Source of the DNA: Bradyrhizobium huanghuaihaiense
GTDB lineage: Bacteria > Pseudomonadota > Alphaproteobacteria > Rhizobiales > Xanthobacteraceae
Length of the DNA stretch: 47,028 nucleotides
Assembly: GCF_007830635.1 (NCBI RefSeq)
Contig: NZ_VLLA01000040.1
Coordinates: 1-47,028 of the forward strand
Reading direction: 5' to 3'
The notes under the pieces were generated by a model. That model had not been told where the DNA came from and ran no database searches. It saw only the letters and a program-made list of their open reading frames with translations. Position numbers and translations under genes: made by a program. Numbering within the stretch: the stretch's first letter is position 1; each line of letters starts with the position of its first letter. This document shows positions 1 through 8,995 of this stretch, piece after piece.

Positions 1-327
1 CGCTGCGGTCAGGCCGTCTTGCGACGGTCTCAGTCTCGTTGCCGAGACACAGCGCAGACCTCCCGAGGTAAGACCGACCGCCTTCACCGCACGCCCGCCG
101 AATTTACCACCCCGACCTTTGATGACCTTGGACTTCGCGATCAATTGCTCGCTCGTCCGGCCGGGTAGGCCTCGTTATCCGGTGTTTGTCCATCGGGCCG
201 CGGCTTTGCTCCACGCTTTCTTCAGACCCCACCTCACGATGACGCCCTTGCGCTTCGCTAATCCTTCGCCGCCATCAGGCTGGATAGAGGACTTCCACCT
301 CCAAGCTGTCGCTCATACTCGGCACAC
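1..327 (-). mobile_element. Group II intron, 5' part (domain I region), partial
   Basis: Read on the minus strand, the segment begins GTGTG at 327, which fits the GUGYG 5' end of group II introns. It continues with blocks I recognise from bacterial group II introns: GAAGTCCTCTATCC, GCGAAGCGCAAGGGCGTC, GGCCTACCCGGCCGGACGAG and, near the left edge, CTCGGGAGGTCTG followed by a GTCTCGGCAACGAGAC hairpin. The start lies three bases behind the T-run of the pckA terminator, which is where class C introns insert. No protein frame is convincing here. The reverse-transcriptase/maturase gene and domains V-VI would lie left of position 1. Recognition is from memory of the family, not from a covariance search. 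Confidence 0.62.
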
Positions 328-330
328 AAC

Positions 331-358
331 AAAAAGGGCGGCCTCACGGCCGCCCTTT
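331..358 (-). terminator. Rho-independent terminator of pckA
   Basis: On the minus strand an AAAGGGCGGCC / GGCCGCCCTTT stem with a short GTGA loop is followed by a T-run. It lies 22 bases after the pckA stop codon and is a textbook intrinsic terminator. The putative group II intron starts immediately behind it. Confidence 0.85.
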
Positions 359-379
359 CGTGTTTCAAGCTCCGCGACC

Positions 380-1996
380 TTACTCCGCCGCCATCTTCAC
401 GTCCGGCGCCGCCGCACGCACCTCGGCGTCGACCTGGGCCTCGAACTTGGCGAAGTTCTTCTGGAACATGCCGACCAGCGCGCGGGCGGTCTTGTCGAAC
501 TCGTCCTTGTCCTTCCAGGTGTTGACCGGGTTGAGGATCTCGGCCGGCACGCCCGGCAGCGCGGTCGGGACCGCGAAGCCGAAATATTTGTCGGTGCGGA
601 ATTCGACATTGCGGAGCGAACCATCGAGCGCGGCAGTGAGCAGCGCGCGCGTCACCTTGATCGGCATACGCGAGCCGACGCCGTACTTGCCGCCGGTCCA
701 CCCGGTGTTGACCAGCCAGCAATCGACATTGTGCTGGGCGATGAGGTCGCGCAGCATGTTGCCGTAGACGCTGGGGTCGAGCGGCAGGAAGGGCGAGCCG
801 AAGCAGGTCGAGAATTCCGGCTGCGGCTCGTTGCCGAGGCCGCGCTCGGTGCCGGCGACCTTGGCGGTGTAGCCGGACAGGAAGTGATACATCGCCTGCG
901 CCGGCGACAGCTTTGCGATCGGCGGCAGCACGCCGAAGGCGTCGGCGGCGAGCATCACCACGTTCTTCGGCTGCGGCGCGCGACCGGTGCGCGAGGCGTT
1001 CGGGATGAAGTCGAGCGGATAGGCCGAACGCGTGTTCTCGGTCTTGGAGCCGTCGTCGAAATCGACGACACGGGTGTCCTCGTCGAGCACGCAGTTCTCG
1101 AGCACCGCGCCGAAGCGGGTCGAAGCCGCATAGATCTCCGGCTCGGCTTCCTGCGACAGCTTGATGCACTTGGCATAGCAGCCGCCTTCGAAATTGAAGA
1201 CGCCGTTCGGGCCCCAGCCGTGCTCGTCGTCGCCGATCAGCGTGCGGTTGGGATCGGCCGACAGCGTGGTCTTGCCGGTGCCTGACAGTCCGAAGAAGAT
1301 CGCGGTGTCGCCGCCTGCGCCGACATTGGCCGAGCAGTGCATCGGCATCACGCCGCGCTCGGGCAGGTAATAGTTCAGGGTGGTGAAGACCGACTTCTTC
1401 ATCTCGCCGGCATAGTAGGAGCCGCCGATCAGCACGATCTTGCGGGCGAAGTCGATCGCGACGACGTTCTCGGACTTGCAGCCGTGGCGCTTCGGATCGG
1501 CGCGGAAGCTCGGCATGTCGATGATGGTGAGCTCCGGCGTGAAGCTCGACAGCTCGACCGCCTCGGGGCGGATCAGAAGCGTGCGGATGAACAGCGAGTG
1601 CCAGGCGAGCTCGGTGAAGACGCGCGTCTTGATCCGGTAGGCCGGATCGGCGCCACCGTAGAGGTCCTGCGCGAACAGCGTCTTGCCTTCGGCGTGCTTG
1701 AGGAAGTCCTGGTACAGCGCCTCGAACTGCTCAGCGGTGATCGACTGGTTGCCGGCCCACCACATCTTCTTGTCGGTGCTGGCGTCGCGCACCGTGAACT
1801 TGTCCTTGGGGCTGCGGCCGGTGAACTCGCCGGTGTCGGCGCAGAGTGCGCCGTCAGCGGACAGCACCGCCTCGCCCGCGGAGAGCGAGTATTGATAGAG
1901 TTGCGGCGCACCCAGATTCCAGTGAACCTGCTTGAGCTTCTTTAAGCCGAATTTGTCGGCGCCGAAGGCACCGTTGCGCACGCCCGTCTCTTGCAC
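380..1996 (-). CDS. pckA: Phosphoenolpyruvate carboxykinase (ATP)
   Basis: This enzyme converts oxaloacetate and ATP to PEP, ADP and CO2, the first committed step of gluconeogenesis in cells growing on organic acids; it is cytosolic. At 538 residues it has normal length. Visible motifs are RSPKDK (61-66) in the substrate region, YYAGEMKKS (about 194-202), the kinase-1a P-loop GLSGTGKTTLS (236-246) and the metal-binding kinase-2 LIGDDEHGW (253-261). The start is a GTG at 1994-1996. A strong AGGAGGA lies seven bases upstream (2004-2010), which decides the start. It is monocistronic, with its own terminator, and its promoter should lie within 2011-2281. Confidence 0.97.
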   Translation of the reverse strand: MQETGVRNGAFGADKFGLKKLKQVHWNLGAPQLYQYSLSAGEAVLSADGALCADTGEFTGRSPKDKFTVRDASTDKKMWWAGNQSITAEQFEALYQDFLKHAEGKTLFAQDLYGGADPAYRIKTRVFTELAWHSLFIRTLLIRPEAVELSSFTPELTIIDMPSFRADPKRHGCKSENVVAIDFARKIVLIGGSYYAGEMKKSVFTTLNYYLPERGVMPMHCSANVGAGGDTAIFFGLSGTGKTTLSADPNRTLIGDDEHGWGPNGVFNFEGGCYAKCIKLSQEAEPEIYAASTRFGAVLENCVLDEDTRVVDFDDGSKTENTRSAYPLDFIPNASRTGRAPQPKNVVMLAADAFGVLPPIAKLSPAQAMYHFLSGYTAKVAGTERGLGNEPQPEFSTCFGSPFLPLDPSVYGNMLRDLIAQHNVDCWLVNTGWTGGKYGVGSRMPIKVTRALLTAALDGSLRNVEFRTDKYFGFAVPTALPGVPAEILNPVNTWKDKDEFDKTARALVGMFQKNFAKFEAQVDAEVRAAAPDVKMAAE

Positions 1997-2281
1997 GAAA
2001 AAATCCTCCTAGAACCCGCGACACCTAGCGCGACCAAGCATTGGCACCATCGCGGTCACCGTGAATAGCAGGCCATCCGGCCTCGGCTGGACGACCTAAT
2101 ACTGATGAACGCTGGCGTTGCCAAGCTGATCCCGCAGGATTTGGTTTATTCAAGGACCGCGCCAAACGTCGCGCATGTCTGCTCTGAGCAGGCGCATCAA
2201 AAAATCACGAATGATCGCGCAACCAAATGCTTGTTTTGGCGTTGCCTGGGGTTATTGCGACGCACAATCCCTTGCGGCGTT

Positions 2282-3925
2282 TTATCTTACCTCACCCTCG
2301 CCGATCAGAGCGAAGGGTCCCCACATCGCAGGATAAGCATTGCGCGGTGAAGAGGCGTCATCAACGTACGTCAACATGGCGCGGCGCAAAGCTTCGGCAC
2401 GACCGATTTTTGGTTCGTTTTTGAGCAGGGCGAAAGTCGACGTGGTCAAGCGGGTGGCAGCTTCCGAATCGACTGCCCAATGCGAGACCAGCAACGCACG
2501 AGCGCCGGCGTAGAAGAACGAGCGTGCCAATCCCGACAGTGCCTCCGCACCGGGCTTGTCGCCGGCAATGGTGTTGCAGGCCGACAGCACAACCCAATCC
2601 GCATTGAGCTTGAGCTGCGCGACTTCGCTCGCGGTCAACAGACCGTCGTCGATCTCGGAAGGCTGGTCGGGAATGGAGAGCGCAAGTGACGGCTCACCCA
2701 GACCCTTGACGTCGCCTGCAACGAGACCGTGGGTGGCGAAGTAGATGATGCTGTATTGAGCAAGCGCTGCACGCTTGAGCGTCGTTTCGCTGGCGTCGCG
2801 ACCGAGATGGATGTCGACCTCGCCGGCGCCAACATCCTTCGCCACCGCATTCAGCTCGTCGGCGGTGTCAGGCAGTTGCGGCAGCGCTTTCGCAAGCTGC
2901 GCGCGATCGACGCCAGCACCGCGCCAGAAATCGGTATAGGCCATTGTCGCGATGCTGCGCGCGGCAACCTTGCCGCCCGCGGCGCGCCGGTCGGCCGGCC
3001 CTTCGGCTGCAGGGTTGAACACGGGATCGCCGAAGCCGGTCATCGGCTTGACGCCTTGGTCCCGGCGCGCAAAGGCGCGCAGCGATTTCAGGCTGATCAC
3101 CGACGGCAGCACCGAGACGGCCTGACGCCGCAACAGCCAAGCGGCGTTGCGATAGCCCTCGAGCTTGTCCGGGATCGCAGCTTGCGGCGTCTCCGTGACG
3201 AGCAGATGAAAAGGCAATGCAGTCAGCGCCGCCGACGGCACCACCAGAAGGCTGCGCTTGTCTTTCGTCAGCGCCTCGACCGGCCCGAGCAGCGCGGCAT
3301 AGAGTTCATGGGCGAGCGCGAGGTCGAACAGGCCCGATTTGCCGGAGGCATCGCGCGCCTTGCCGACGTCGAGCCCCTTGCGGAACGCGGACACCTTCTG
3401 CGTCAGCGCGTCCGCACCGAGCGGAACCTGCTTCCAGTCCACGCCCTCGCGCGTGATCGCGATGACGTAGCTCTGCTTGTCGACGACGGAATAGATCGTC
3501 ATCGCTTCATCGGCCGACAGCAGCGGCTGGATGTCCTTCACTGCGAGCGGCAGCGGGTTGGAGAGCGAGGCATAGTCGGGAAACTCTACGGCGAGCGTCT
3601 TCTGCAGGCCTGCGCGCTCGCTCGCGATCGCCGCGATCCGCGCGCGGCTGCGCTGCTCGGCCGCGGCATCGCGCTGCCCGGCTTGCTTGGACACCGCCGT
3701 GATGATCGCCTTGTCGAGCGCCTCGGCCTCGGCTCCGAGATCCTGATCCCTGCGCACGAGCTCGGCGAGCCGGTCGCTGCCGGCGGCAAGCCGCACCGCG
3801 AGCTTGTTCACGGCCGACGCCGCCGAGGATTGCGTGCCGCGCTGGATCGCGGCGAGCGCCTCGTCCAGCGCCTTGTCGTCGGGCAGGAGATGCTGCTGCC
3901 GCGCGGAGAACAGGATCGGCAACAC
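2282..3925 (-). CDS. CHAT-domain (caspase-like) peptidase half of the TPR-CHAT protein
   Basis: CHAT domains are caspase-fold cysteine proteases. The catalytic pair is visible: His399 in IIYFATHGLVAG and Cys450 in WVVLSACNTIAG (numbering from the nominal GTG at 3925). Both are followed by the usual conserved stretches, including ALLVSHWAVDS. Residues 1-110 are helical linker and residues 140-490 form the protease domain. The nominal start has no convincing ribosome site and the frame stays open upstream, so it is probably not an independent gene but the 3' half of the gene starting at 4872. With the TPR half it would form a periplasmic protein of about 870 residues. Confidence 0.7.
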   Translation of the reverse strand: MLPILFSARQQHLLPDDKALDEALAAIQRGTQSSAASAVNKLAVRLAAGSDRLAELVRRDQDLGAEAEALDKAIITAVSKQAGQRDAAAEQRSRARIAAIASERAGLQKTLAVEFPDYASLSNPLPLAVKDIQPLLSADEAMTIYSVVDKQSYVIAITREGVDWKQVPLGADALTQKVSAFRKGLDVGKARDASGKSGLFDLALAHELYAALLGPVEALTKDKRSLLVVPSAALTALPFHLLVTETPQAAIPDKLEGYRNAAWLLRRQAVSVLPSVISLKSLRAFARRDQGVKPMTGFGDPVFNPAAEGPADRRAAGGKVAARSIATMAYTDFWRGAGVDRAQLAKALPQLPDTADELNAVAKDVGAGEVDIHLGRDASETTLKRAALAQYSIIYFATHGLVAGDVKGLGEPSLALSIPDQPSEIDDGLLTASEVAQLKLNADWVVLSACNTIAGDKPGAEALSGLARSFFYAGARALLVSHWAVDSEAATRLTTSTFALLKNEPKIGRAEALRRAMLTYVDDASSPRNAYPAMWGPFALIGEGEVR

Positions 3926-4872
3926 GATACGCAGCTGCGCGCGACCGCTGGCAAGCGTCTTTTCCGCGAGCGGCAGGGCATCGGCAGTGCGTCCGGAGAT
4001 GTAGAGGAATAAGCGAGATTGCCGGTCGAGGTCAGAGTGTCCGGACGCTCCGGCCCAAGCGCACGCTCGCGGATCGCCAGCGCCCGGCGATACAGCGGTT
4101 CGGCATCGGCATAGCGCTGCTGGTGCTCGTAGAGCCCGGCGAGATTGTTCAACGAGCGCGCGACATCGGGATGATCCGGCCCCAGCACTTTTTCGCGGAT
4201 GGCGAGCGAGCGCTTGATCGGCGCCTCGGCCTCGGCATCGCGGTTGAGGTCACGGTCGACCTGGCCGATGTTGTTCAGGACGGTGGCGACCGCGGGATGC
4301 TCGGGACCTGCGGCCTTCTGATAGATCGCGAGCGCACGCTGGAACAGCGGCTCGGCGTCGGCAAAATGCTCCTGCTTGACGTAAAGCGTGGCGAGATTGT
4401 TGAGGGCCCGGCCGACATCGGGATGCTCGCGCGACAGGCTCTTTTCGCTGACCGCGAGCGCACGCTTGAACAGCGGTTCGGCTTCAGTGAAGCGACCCTG
4501 CCGCTGATACAGCGCGGCGAGATTGCTCAGCTCGGGCGCGATCAGGGCGGTGTCGAGGCCGAGCGCCTTCTCCATCAGCGCGATGGCGCGCTTGTAGACC
4601 GGCTCGGCCAGATCGTCGCGGCCCTGACCGGCATAGACCTGGCCGAGATTGTTGAGCGCGGCGGAGAGCTCGCGGCCGTTGTCACTCTCAAGGCGCGCGA
4701 CCATGGCCTGCGCGAGCGGCAGAGCTTCCGGATACTTGCCGGCGCTGATGAGCGCGTTGATACGCGCGCCCTGTGCGGCGAGATCGCCTTTCTGGGCCAG
4801 GGCGGGAGTGACAAGCAATGTGGTGATCGCGAGGGCCAGGCCCGCGGCCAATGCCAAACGATGACGCGCCAT
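3808..4872 (-). CDS. Signal peptide plus TPR array, N-terminal half of the TPR-CHAT protein
   Basis: The protein starts MARHRLALAAGLALAITT and ends its signal peptide at ...TPALAQ, so export is likely. It then has about six 42-residue TPR units of the kinesin-light-chain type, each with the LNNLA.LY..QGR..DAEPL core. I chose ATG 4872 rather than the in-frame start at 4905 because GAGAGGG precedes it at good spacing and the signal peptide starts there. Only the part down to about 4011 is authentic; the rest of this frame (to 3808) is out-of-frame translation of the CHAT half. The TPR units resemble those of the gene at 20321-21274. Confidence 0.7.
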   Translation of the reverse strand: MARHRLALAAGLALAITTLLVTPALAQKGDLAAQGARINALISAGKYPEALPLAQAMVARLESDNGRELSAALNNLGQVYAGQGRDDLAEPVYKRAIALMEKALGLDTALIAPELSNLAALYQRQGRFTEAEPLFKRALAVSEKSLSREHPDVGRALNNLATLYVKQEHFADAEPLFQRALAIYQKAAGPEHPAVATVLNNIGQVDRDLNRDAEAEAPIKRSLAIREKVLGPDHPDVARSLNNLAGLYEHQQRYADAEPLYRRALAIRERALGPERPDTLTSTGNLAYSSTSPDALPMPCRSRKRRLPAVARSCVSCCRSCSPRGSSISCPTTRRWTRRSPRSSAARNPRRRRP

Positions 4873-4936
4873 GATCCCTCTCGCTGCGAGCCCGAAAACC
4901 ATCACGGTCTTGGGTCGCGGCGATGGGCGGCAGCGT

Positions 4937-5713
4937 TCAAAGGCTTGCGCTCTGGTCCATCATCTTGCGTGCTTCGCCAGCGAGGCGGACCAGCATCTTG
5001 CGCAGCGCCGTGCCATCGGTCACGCGTTCCGGGAAGTCCAGCCGCAGCGCGGCCTGGCCGTCCTGCATGTCCAGACCTTCGGGGTCGCATCCGGTGCAGC
5101 GCCAGTCGCCGGCCGGCGCGCCGAGCAGCCTGGTCGCATAGAGGTTCATGGCGTCGCGATGATCGGCATTCATGTGCTCGACGGCGCCCTCCTCGGCCGC
5201 CAGCAGGTCCTCGGCGCCGCTGAGGTCGGTGAGGAATTGCTCGGGCTTGAGGTCGACGATCCGGCCGAAGCCGGCGACCAGATGGGTGCCGGTGGGACGG
5301 ATCCGGAAGAAGGAGAAATCCTTAAAGGAGACAAAGGCTTGCGCCGACGGATGGGCACCCAAATACCGCCGTTGGAGCAATTCCTTCTCGTCACCGGCCG
5401 GTTCCGCCCGCCCGGACAGCATGATCCGGGCCCCCTCCAGGGGGTCGCCGGCCGCGCGCTCGTCCAGCATCAGGGAGACCCGGGGATCGGCGAGGATGTT
5501 CCTGGTGTGCACGGCCAGCCCCGAGATCAGCAGGATGGGCGAGCCATCCGGGTGGCTCGCCAGATTGACCAGGGAACAATAGGGATCGCCGGAGCCCGCC
5601 ATCAACGTTGCGAGAGCGCCCTGCCGGGACCGCCTCAGCAGCGATTTGGCGAGCTTTCCGGGGTCGAAATCGGGGGTCGGTTGCATGGGCTTTCTCGGCT
5701 CAGGTGGTTGCAA
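4937..5713 (-). CDS. HugZ-like pyridoxamine 5'-phosphate oxidase-fold protein
   Basis: At 258 residues it matches the HugZ/heme-utilisation group. The N-terminal split-barrel FMN/heme-binding fold is seen in ATLMAGSGDPYCSLVNLA and PILLISGLAVHTRN. The C-terminal DUF2470-type domain has the signature EHMNADHRDAMNLY. Family members bind heme or flavin; some degrade heme, but substrate cannot be read from the sequence. Start could be 5713 or, nine codons later, the ATG at 5686 (MQPTPDF). It is transcribed divergently from chvI, with about 215 bp between them. It lies just upstream of the TPR-CHAT gene on the same strand, with no sign of functional linkage. Confidence 0.85.
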   Translation of the reverse strand: MQPPEPRKPMQPTPDFDPGKLAKSLLRRSRQGALATLMAGSGDPYCSLVNLASHPDGSPILLISGLAVHTRNILADPRVSLMLDERAAGDPLEGARIMLSGRAEPAGDEKELLQRRYLGAHPSAQAFVSFKDFSFFRIRPTGTHLVAGFGRIVDLKPEQFLTDLSGAEDLLAAEEGAVEHMNADHRDAMNLYATRLLGAPAGDWRCTGCDPEGLDMQDGQAALRLDFPERVTDGTALRKMLVRLAGEARKMMDQSASL

Positions 5714-5928
5714 GGGAGGTCTTTTTTCGGCTAAACGGGGGTCCGGTTATGGGTCGAGATGCGGCGAATCTGCCGTGTTTCGTGGAACTTGGTCACACTT
5801 CAGCCCAGCTTGCATTGCTCGGTGACAAAAGTTCGAACGCCAAGTTCGGGACCCATGTATGCGGCGCATCACTGGATTGCTCGCCGTTTCAAGCCACGAC
5901 CCAAACGGAAAGCAGAAAGCAGAGGCTC

Positions 5929-6630
5929 ATGCCCACAATCGCTTTGGTCGACGACGACCGCAACATTCTCACATCCGTCTCGATCGCGCTGGAAGCCGAA
6001 GGCTACCGCATCATGACCTACACCGACGGCGCTTCCGCGCTTGACGGTTTCCGCACCACCCAGCCCGATCTCGCCATCCTCGACATCAAGATGCCGCGCA
6101 TGGACGGCATGGAGACGCTGCGTCGCCTCAGGCAGAAATCCGACCTGCCGGTGATCTTCCTGACCTCCAAGGACGAAGAGATCGACGAGCTGTTCGGCCT
6201 CAAGATGGGCGCCGACGACTTCATCCGCAAACCGTTCTCGCAGCGCCTTTTGGTCGAGCGCGTCAAGGCCGTGCTGCGCCGCTCGGCACCGAAGGACCCG
6301 ACCGTCGCGCCGAAGGAGAACGACGCCAAGGCGCTCGACCGCGGCCTGCTGCGCATGGACCCGGAACGCCATACCTGCACCTGGAAGAACGAGCCGGTGA
6401 CGCTGACCGTCACCGAATTCCTGATCCTGCAGGCGCTCGCGACCCGGCCCGGCGTGGTGAAGAGCCGCAACGCGCTGATGGACGCCGCCTATGACGATCA
6501 GGTCTATGTCGACGACCGCACCATCGACAGCCACATCAAGCGGCTGCGCAAGAAGTTCAAGGTGGTCGACAACGAGTTCGAGATGATCGAGACGCTTTAC
6601 GGCGTCGGCTACCGTTTCAAGGAAGCCTGA
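5929..6630 (+). CDS. chvI: Response regulator ChvI (OmpR/PhoB type)
   Basis: DNA-binding partner of the ChvG sensor; in rhizobia and Agrobacterium it controls envelope, exopolysaccharide, acid-stress and symbiosis genes. At 233 residues, the receiver domain (1-120) has the acidic pair at D8-D10, phosphoacceptor D52 in LAILDIKMPRMDG and K101 in FIRKPF. The C-terminal winged helix (about 135-230) has the recognition region DDRTIDSHIKRLRKKF and ends GVGYRFKEA. ATG 5929 is chosen because AGAGG (5921-5925) precedes it and the protein starts MPTIALVDDD. The frame stays open upstream to 5608, but that part is not conserved-looking. It is followed by chvG after 119 bp. Confidence 0.95.
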   Translation: MPTIALVDDDRNILTSVSIALEAEGYRIMTYTDGASALDGFRTTQPDLAILDIKMPRMDGMETLRRLRQKSDLPVIFLTSKDEEIDELFGLKMGADDFIRKPFSQRLLVERVKAVLRRSAPKDPTVAPKENDAKALDRGLLRMDPERHTCTWKNEPVTLTVTEFLILQALATRPGVVKSRNALMDAAYDDQVYVDDRTIDSHIKRLRKKFKVVDNEFEMIETLYGVGYRFKEA

Positions 6631-6749
6631 GGGCGGCGGGCGCCTTCACGAAGGACTGAGAGCATCGCCGGTTCTGATTCCATCGCGACCGGGATGGCTC
6701 TAGGATGCGGGGACCATTGCCACGAGCTGTCCTAACGCGGGCATAAGCA

Positions 6750-8549
6750 TTGCTGGACCGAACGCAGCCTGACACGAACCAGAGCGCCGGGGATATCGCA
6801 TCCGACGGCGCTCCGGAGCGCGTCGTCGAAGACAAGCCGCAGGGCTGGCGGCCGCTGAACTGGCTCAAGCGCGCCGGGCAATTCTTCTTCGCGCTGTCCT
6901 TCTCGAGCCTGACCCGCCGCATCGTCTCGCTCAACCTCGCCGGCCTCGTCGCGCTGGTGGCCAGCATCCTCTATCTGTCGCAATTCCGCGCCGGCCTGAT
7001 CGACGCGCGGGCGCAGAGCCTGTTGGTGCAGGCCGAGATCATCGCCGGCGCCATCGCGGCCTCCGCGACCGTGCAGACCAACGCCATCACCATCGATCCC
7101 GACCGGCTGCTCGACCTCAAGCCGGGCGAGACCTATGGCGGCTCGGACGACTATTCGCCGCTGGATTTCCCGATCAATCCGGAGCGCGTGGCGCCGGTGC
7201 TGCGCACGCTGATCTCGCCGACCAAGACGCGCGCCCGCATCTACGATCCGAACGGTAGCCTGCTGCTCGACAGCCGCAACCTCGAAAACGTGCTGCGCTT
7301 CCCGCTGCCGCCGCTGTCGGCCGAGAAGCCCGGCGTGGTCGAGCGCGGCATGGTCGCGGTGCGCACCTGGCTGAACCGCGGCGACCTGCCGCTCTATCGC
7401 GAACTCGGGCCCGAGAACGGCAATGGCTATGGTGAAGTCGGTGATGCGCTGCAGGGCCAGAAGCGCTCGATGGTGCGGGTCAATGCGCGCGGCGAGGTGA
7501 TCGTCTCGGTGGCCGTGCCGGTACTGCGCTCGCGCGCCATCCACGGCGCGCTGATGCTGTCCACCCAGGGCGACGACATCGACCAGATGGTCACCGCCGA
7601 GCGCCTCGCCATCCTGAAGGTCGGCGGCGTCGCGGCCGCGGTCATGATCATGCTGTCGCTGCTGCTTGCCAGCACGATCGCCGGTCCCGTGCGCCGGCTC
7701 GCCGACAGCGCCGAGCGCGTCCGCCGCCGCATCAAGACCCGCGTCGAGATCCCCGACTTCACCCGCCGCCGCGACGAGATCGGGCATCTCTCCGGCGCGT
7801 TGCGCGACATGACCAACGCGCTCTACAGCCGCATCGAGGCGATCGAGATGTTCGCCGCCGACGTTGCCCATGAATTGAAGAACCCGCTGACCTCGCTGCG
7901 CTCCGCGGTCGAGACGCTGCCGCTGGCGCGCAACGAGAACAGCCGCGCGCGCCTGCTCGAGGTGATCGAGCACGACGTCAAGCGGCTCGACCGCCTGATC
8001 TCCGACATCTCCGACGCCAGCCGCCTCGATGCCGAATTGCAGCGGCAGGATGCGATTCCGGTCGACCTCAGGCGCCTGCTCGGCACGCTGGTCTCCGTCG
8101 CCAACGAAACCAAGCTCGGTCACGACGTCGCGGTCGAGGCCCGTTTCGAGGGGCGCGGGCCGACCGACACTTTCGCGGTGACCGGCCACGATTCTCGACT
8201 CGGACAGGTGGTCTCCAACCTGCTCTCCAACGCGCAGTCCTTCTCCGAAGCGGGCAGCAAGGTGCGCCTCACCTGCCGCCGCGTCCGCGGAGAAATCGAG
8301 ATCGTGGTCGACGATGACGGCCCCGGCATTCGCGACGACGCGCTGGAGCGCATCTTCGAGCGCTTCTACACCGATCGTCCGCATCAGGGCTTTGGCCAGA
8401 ACTCCGGCCTCGGGCTCTCGATCTCCAAGCAGATCGTCGACGCGCATGGCGGACGCATCTGGGCGGAGAATCGCGCAGGCCCGGCGGACGACGAGGGCAT
8501 TCCGACAATTGCCGGCGCGCGCTTCGTGGTGAGGCTGCCGGCGCTATGA
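6750..8549 (+). CDS. chvG: Sensor histidine kinase ChvG
   Basis: Membrane kinase that phosphorylates ChvI. Residues 58-78 and 288-310 are transmembrane helices enclosing a periplasmic sensor of about 210 residues. In the family this sensor is held off by periplasmic ExoR, which is not encoded here. A HAMP domain spans 310-362, and the H-box FAADVAHELKNPLTSLRS has His374. The ATPase has an N-box near VVSNLLSNAQSF and G-boxes DDDGPGI and GLGLSIS. The start is a TTG at 6750; an in-frame TAA sits at 6744-6746, so no earlier start exists, and the ribosome site is weak. Its stop overlaps the hprK start as ATGA. Confidence 0.93.
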   Translation: MLDRTQPDTNQSAGDIASDGAPERVVEDKPQGWRPLNWLKRAGQFFFALSFSSLTRRIVSLNLAGLVALVASILYLSQFRAGLIDARAQSLLVQAEIIAGAIAASATVQTNAITIDPDRLLDLKPGETYGGSDDYSPLDFPINPERVAPVLRTLISPTKTRARIYDPNGSLLLDSRNLENVLRFPLPPLSAEKPGVVERGMVAVRTWLNRGDLPLYRELGPENGNGYGEVGDALQGQKRSMVRVNARGEVIVSVAVPVLRSRAIHGALMLSTQGDDIDQMVTAERLAILKVGGVAAAVMIMLSLLLASTIAGPVRRLADSAERVRRRIKTRVEIPDFTRRRDEIGHLSGALRDMTNALYSRIEAIEMFAADVAHELKNPLTSLRSAVETLPLARNENSRARLLEVIEHDVKRLDRLISDISDASRLDAELQRQDAIPVDLRRLLGTLVSVANETKLGHDVAVEARFEGRGPTDTFAVTGHDSRLGQVVSNLLSNAQSFSEAGSKVRLTCRRVRGEIEIVVDDDGPGIRDDALERIFERFYTDRPHQGFGQNSGLGLSISKQIVDAHGGRIWAENRAGPADDEGIPTIAGARFVVRLPAL

Positions 8550-8995
8550 GCGACGGCGGCCCCAGCGTGCACGCCTCCGCGGTCAAGGTCGGACAGATCG
8601 CGGTGCTGATCCGCGGTCCCTCGGGCTCCGGCAAGTCGCGCCTTGCCTTCGATTTGATCATGGCGGGGCGGTCAGGCCTGCTCGAAAGGGCCGTTCTGGT
8701 CGGTGATGACCGTGTCCATCTGGCGACAGTCGGCAACGAAATTGAGGTCCGCCCCGCTCCTCCACTGGCCGGCCTGATCGAGATCCGAGGCCTCGGAATC
8801 CGCCGCTGCGACTTCGTGGAGCATGCGACCGTCGGCCTCGTGGTCGATCTGGATGCTCAGGACGCGGAGCGGCTGCCTGCGGCCGAATCCCTGAAAACAA
8901 GCATTTTCGGTGTGGAAATACCGCGAATCCCCGTCAGCCGCGACTATTCGCCCCTCCCTTTGGTTGTCGCGGCCTTGACCACTACCAAGAGTTAA
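8546..8995 (+). CDS. hprK: Short HPr kinase/phosphorylase (HprK catalytic domain)
   Basis: It phosphorylates HPr on serine and so sets PTS signalling output. It is a 149-residue alphaproteobacterial form holding only the catalytic domain; Firmicute HprK is about 310 residues with an extra N-terminal domain. The P-loop is GPSGSGKS (24-31), followed by VGDDRVHL, and the HprK signature is recognisable in GLIEIRGLGIRR. The start overlaps the chvG stop by four bases, so the two are probably translationally coupled. Its likely substrate residue is Ser61 of the HPr encoded at 9602. Confidence 0.93.
   Translation: MSDGGPSVHASAVKVGQIAVLIRGPSGSGKSRLAFDLIMAGRSGLLERAVLVGDDRVHLATVGNEIEVRPAPPLAGLIEIRGLGIRRCDFVEHATVGLVVDLDAQDAERLPAAESLKTSIFGVEIPRIPVSRDYSPLPLVVAALTTTKS

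Larger units (their letters stand above)
2282..4872 (-). pseudogene. TPR-CHAT protease gene split by a frameshift
   Basis: Two overlapping minus-strand frames encode the halves of one protein: a secreted TPR array (from 4872) and a CHAT peptidase domain (to 2282). In the TPR frame the sequence reads sensibly to NLA near 4011, then turns into arginine/serine-rich nonsense. In the other frame LFLYISGRTADALPLAEKTL continues the expected TPR helix. A single-base deletion (or two-base gain) around 4008-4016 explains this. There is no stop between the halves, so the overlap is long. It could be a real inactivating mutation, a sequencing error, or less likely a recoding site; no obvious slippery heptamer is seen. 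The two ORFs are described separately. Confidence 0.75.

Noticed and set aside
258..1169. Minus-strand 303-codon ORF
   Set aside because: Out-of-frame reading of pckA and its terminator.
119..1285. Long plus-strand ORF across the left end
   Set aside because: It runs antisense to pckA and through the intron segment; composition is that of a GC-rich shadow frame, with no domain.
2105..2350. Small plus-strand ORF between pckA and the CHAT gene
   Set aside because: No ribosome site and overlaps the end of the CHAT gene; the region is better explained as the pckA promoter.
6732..8447. 571-codon minus-strand ORF opposite chvG
   Set aside because: Arg/Asp/His/Gly-rich antisense frame typical of GC-rich genes; chvG has clear kinase motifs.
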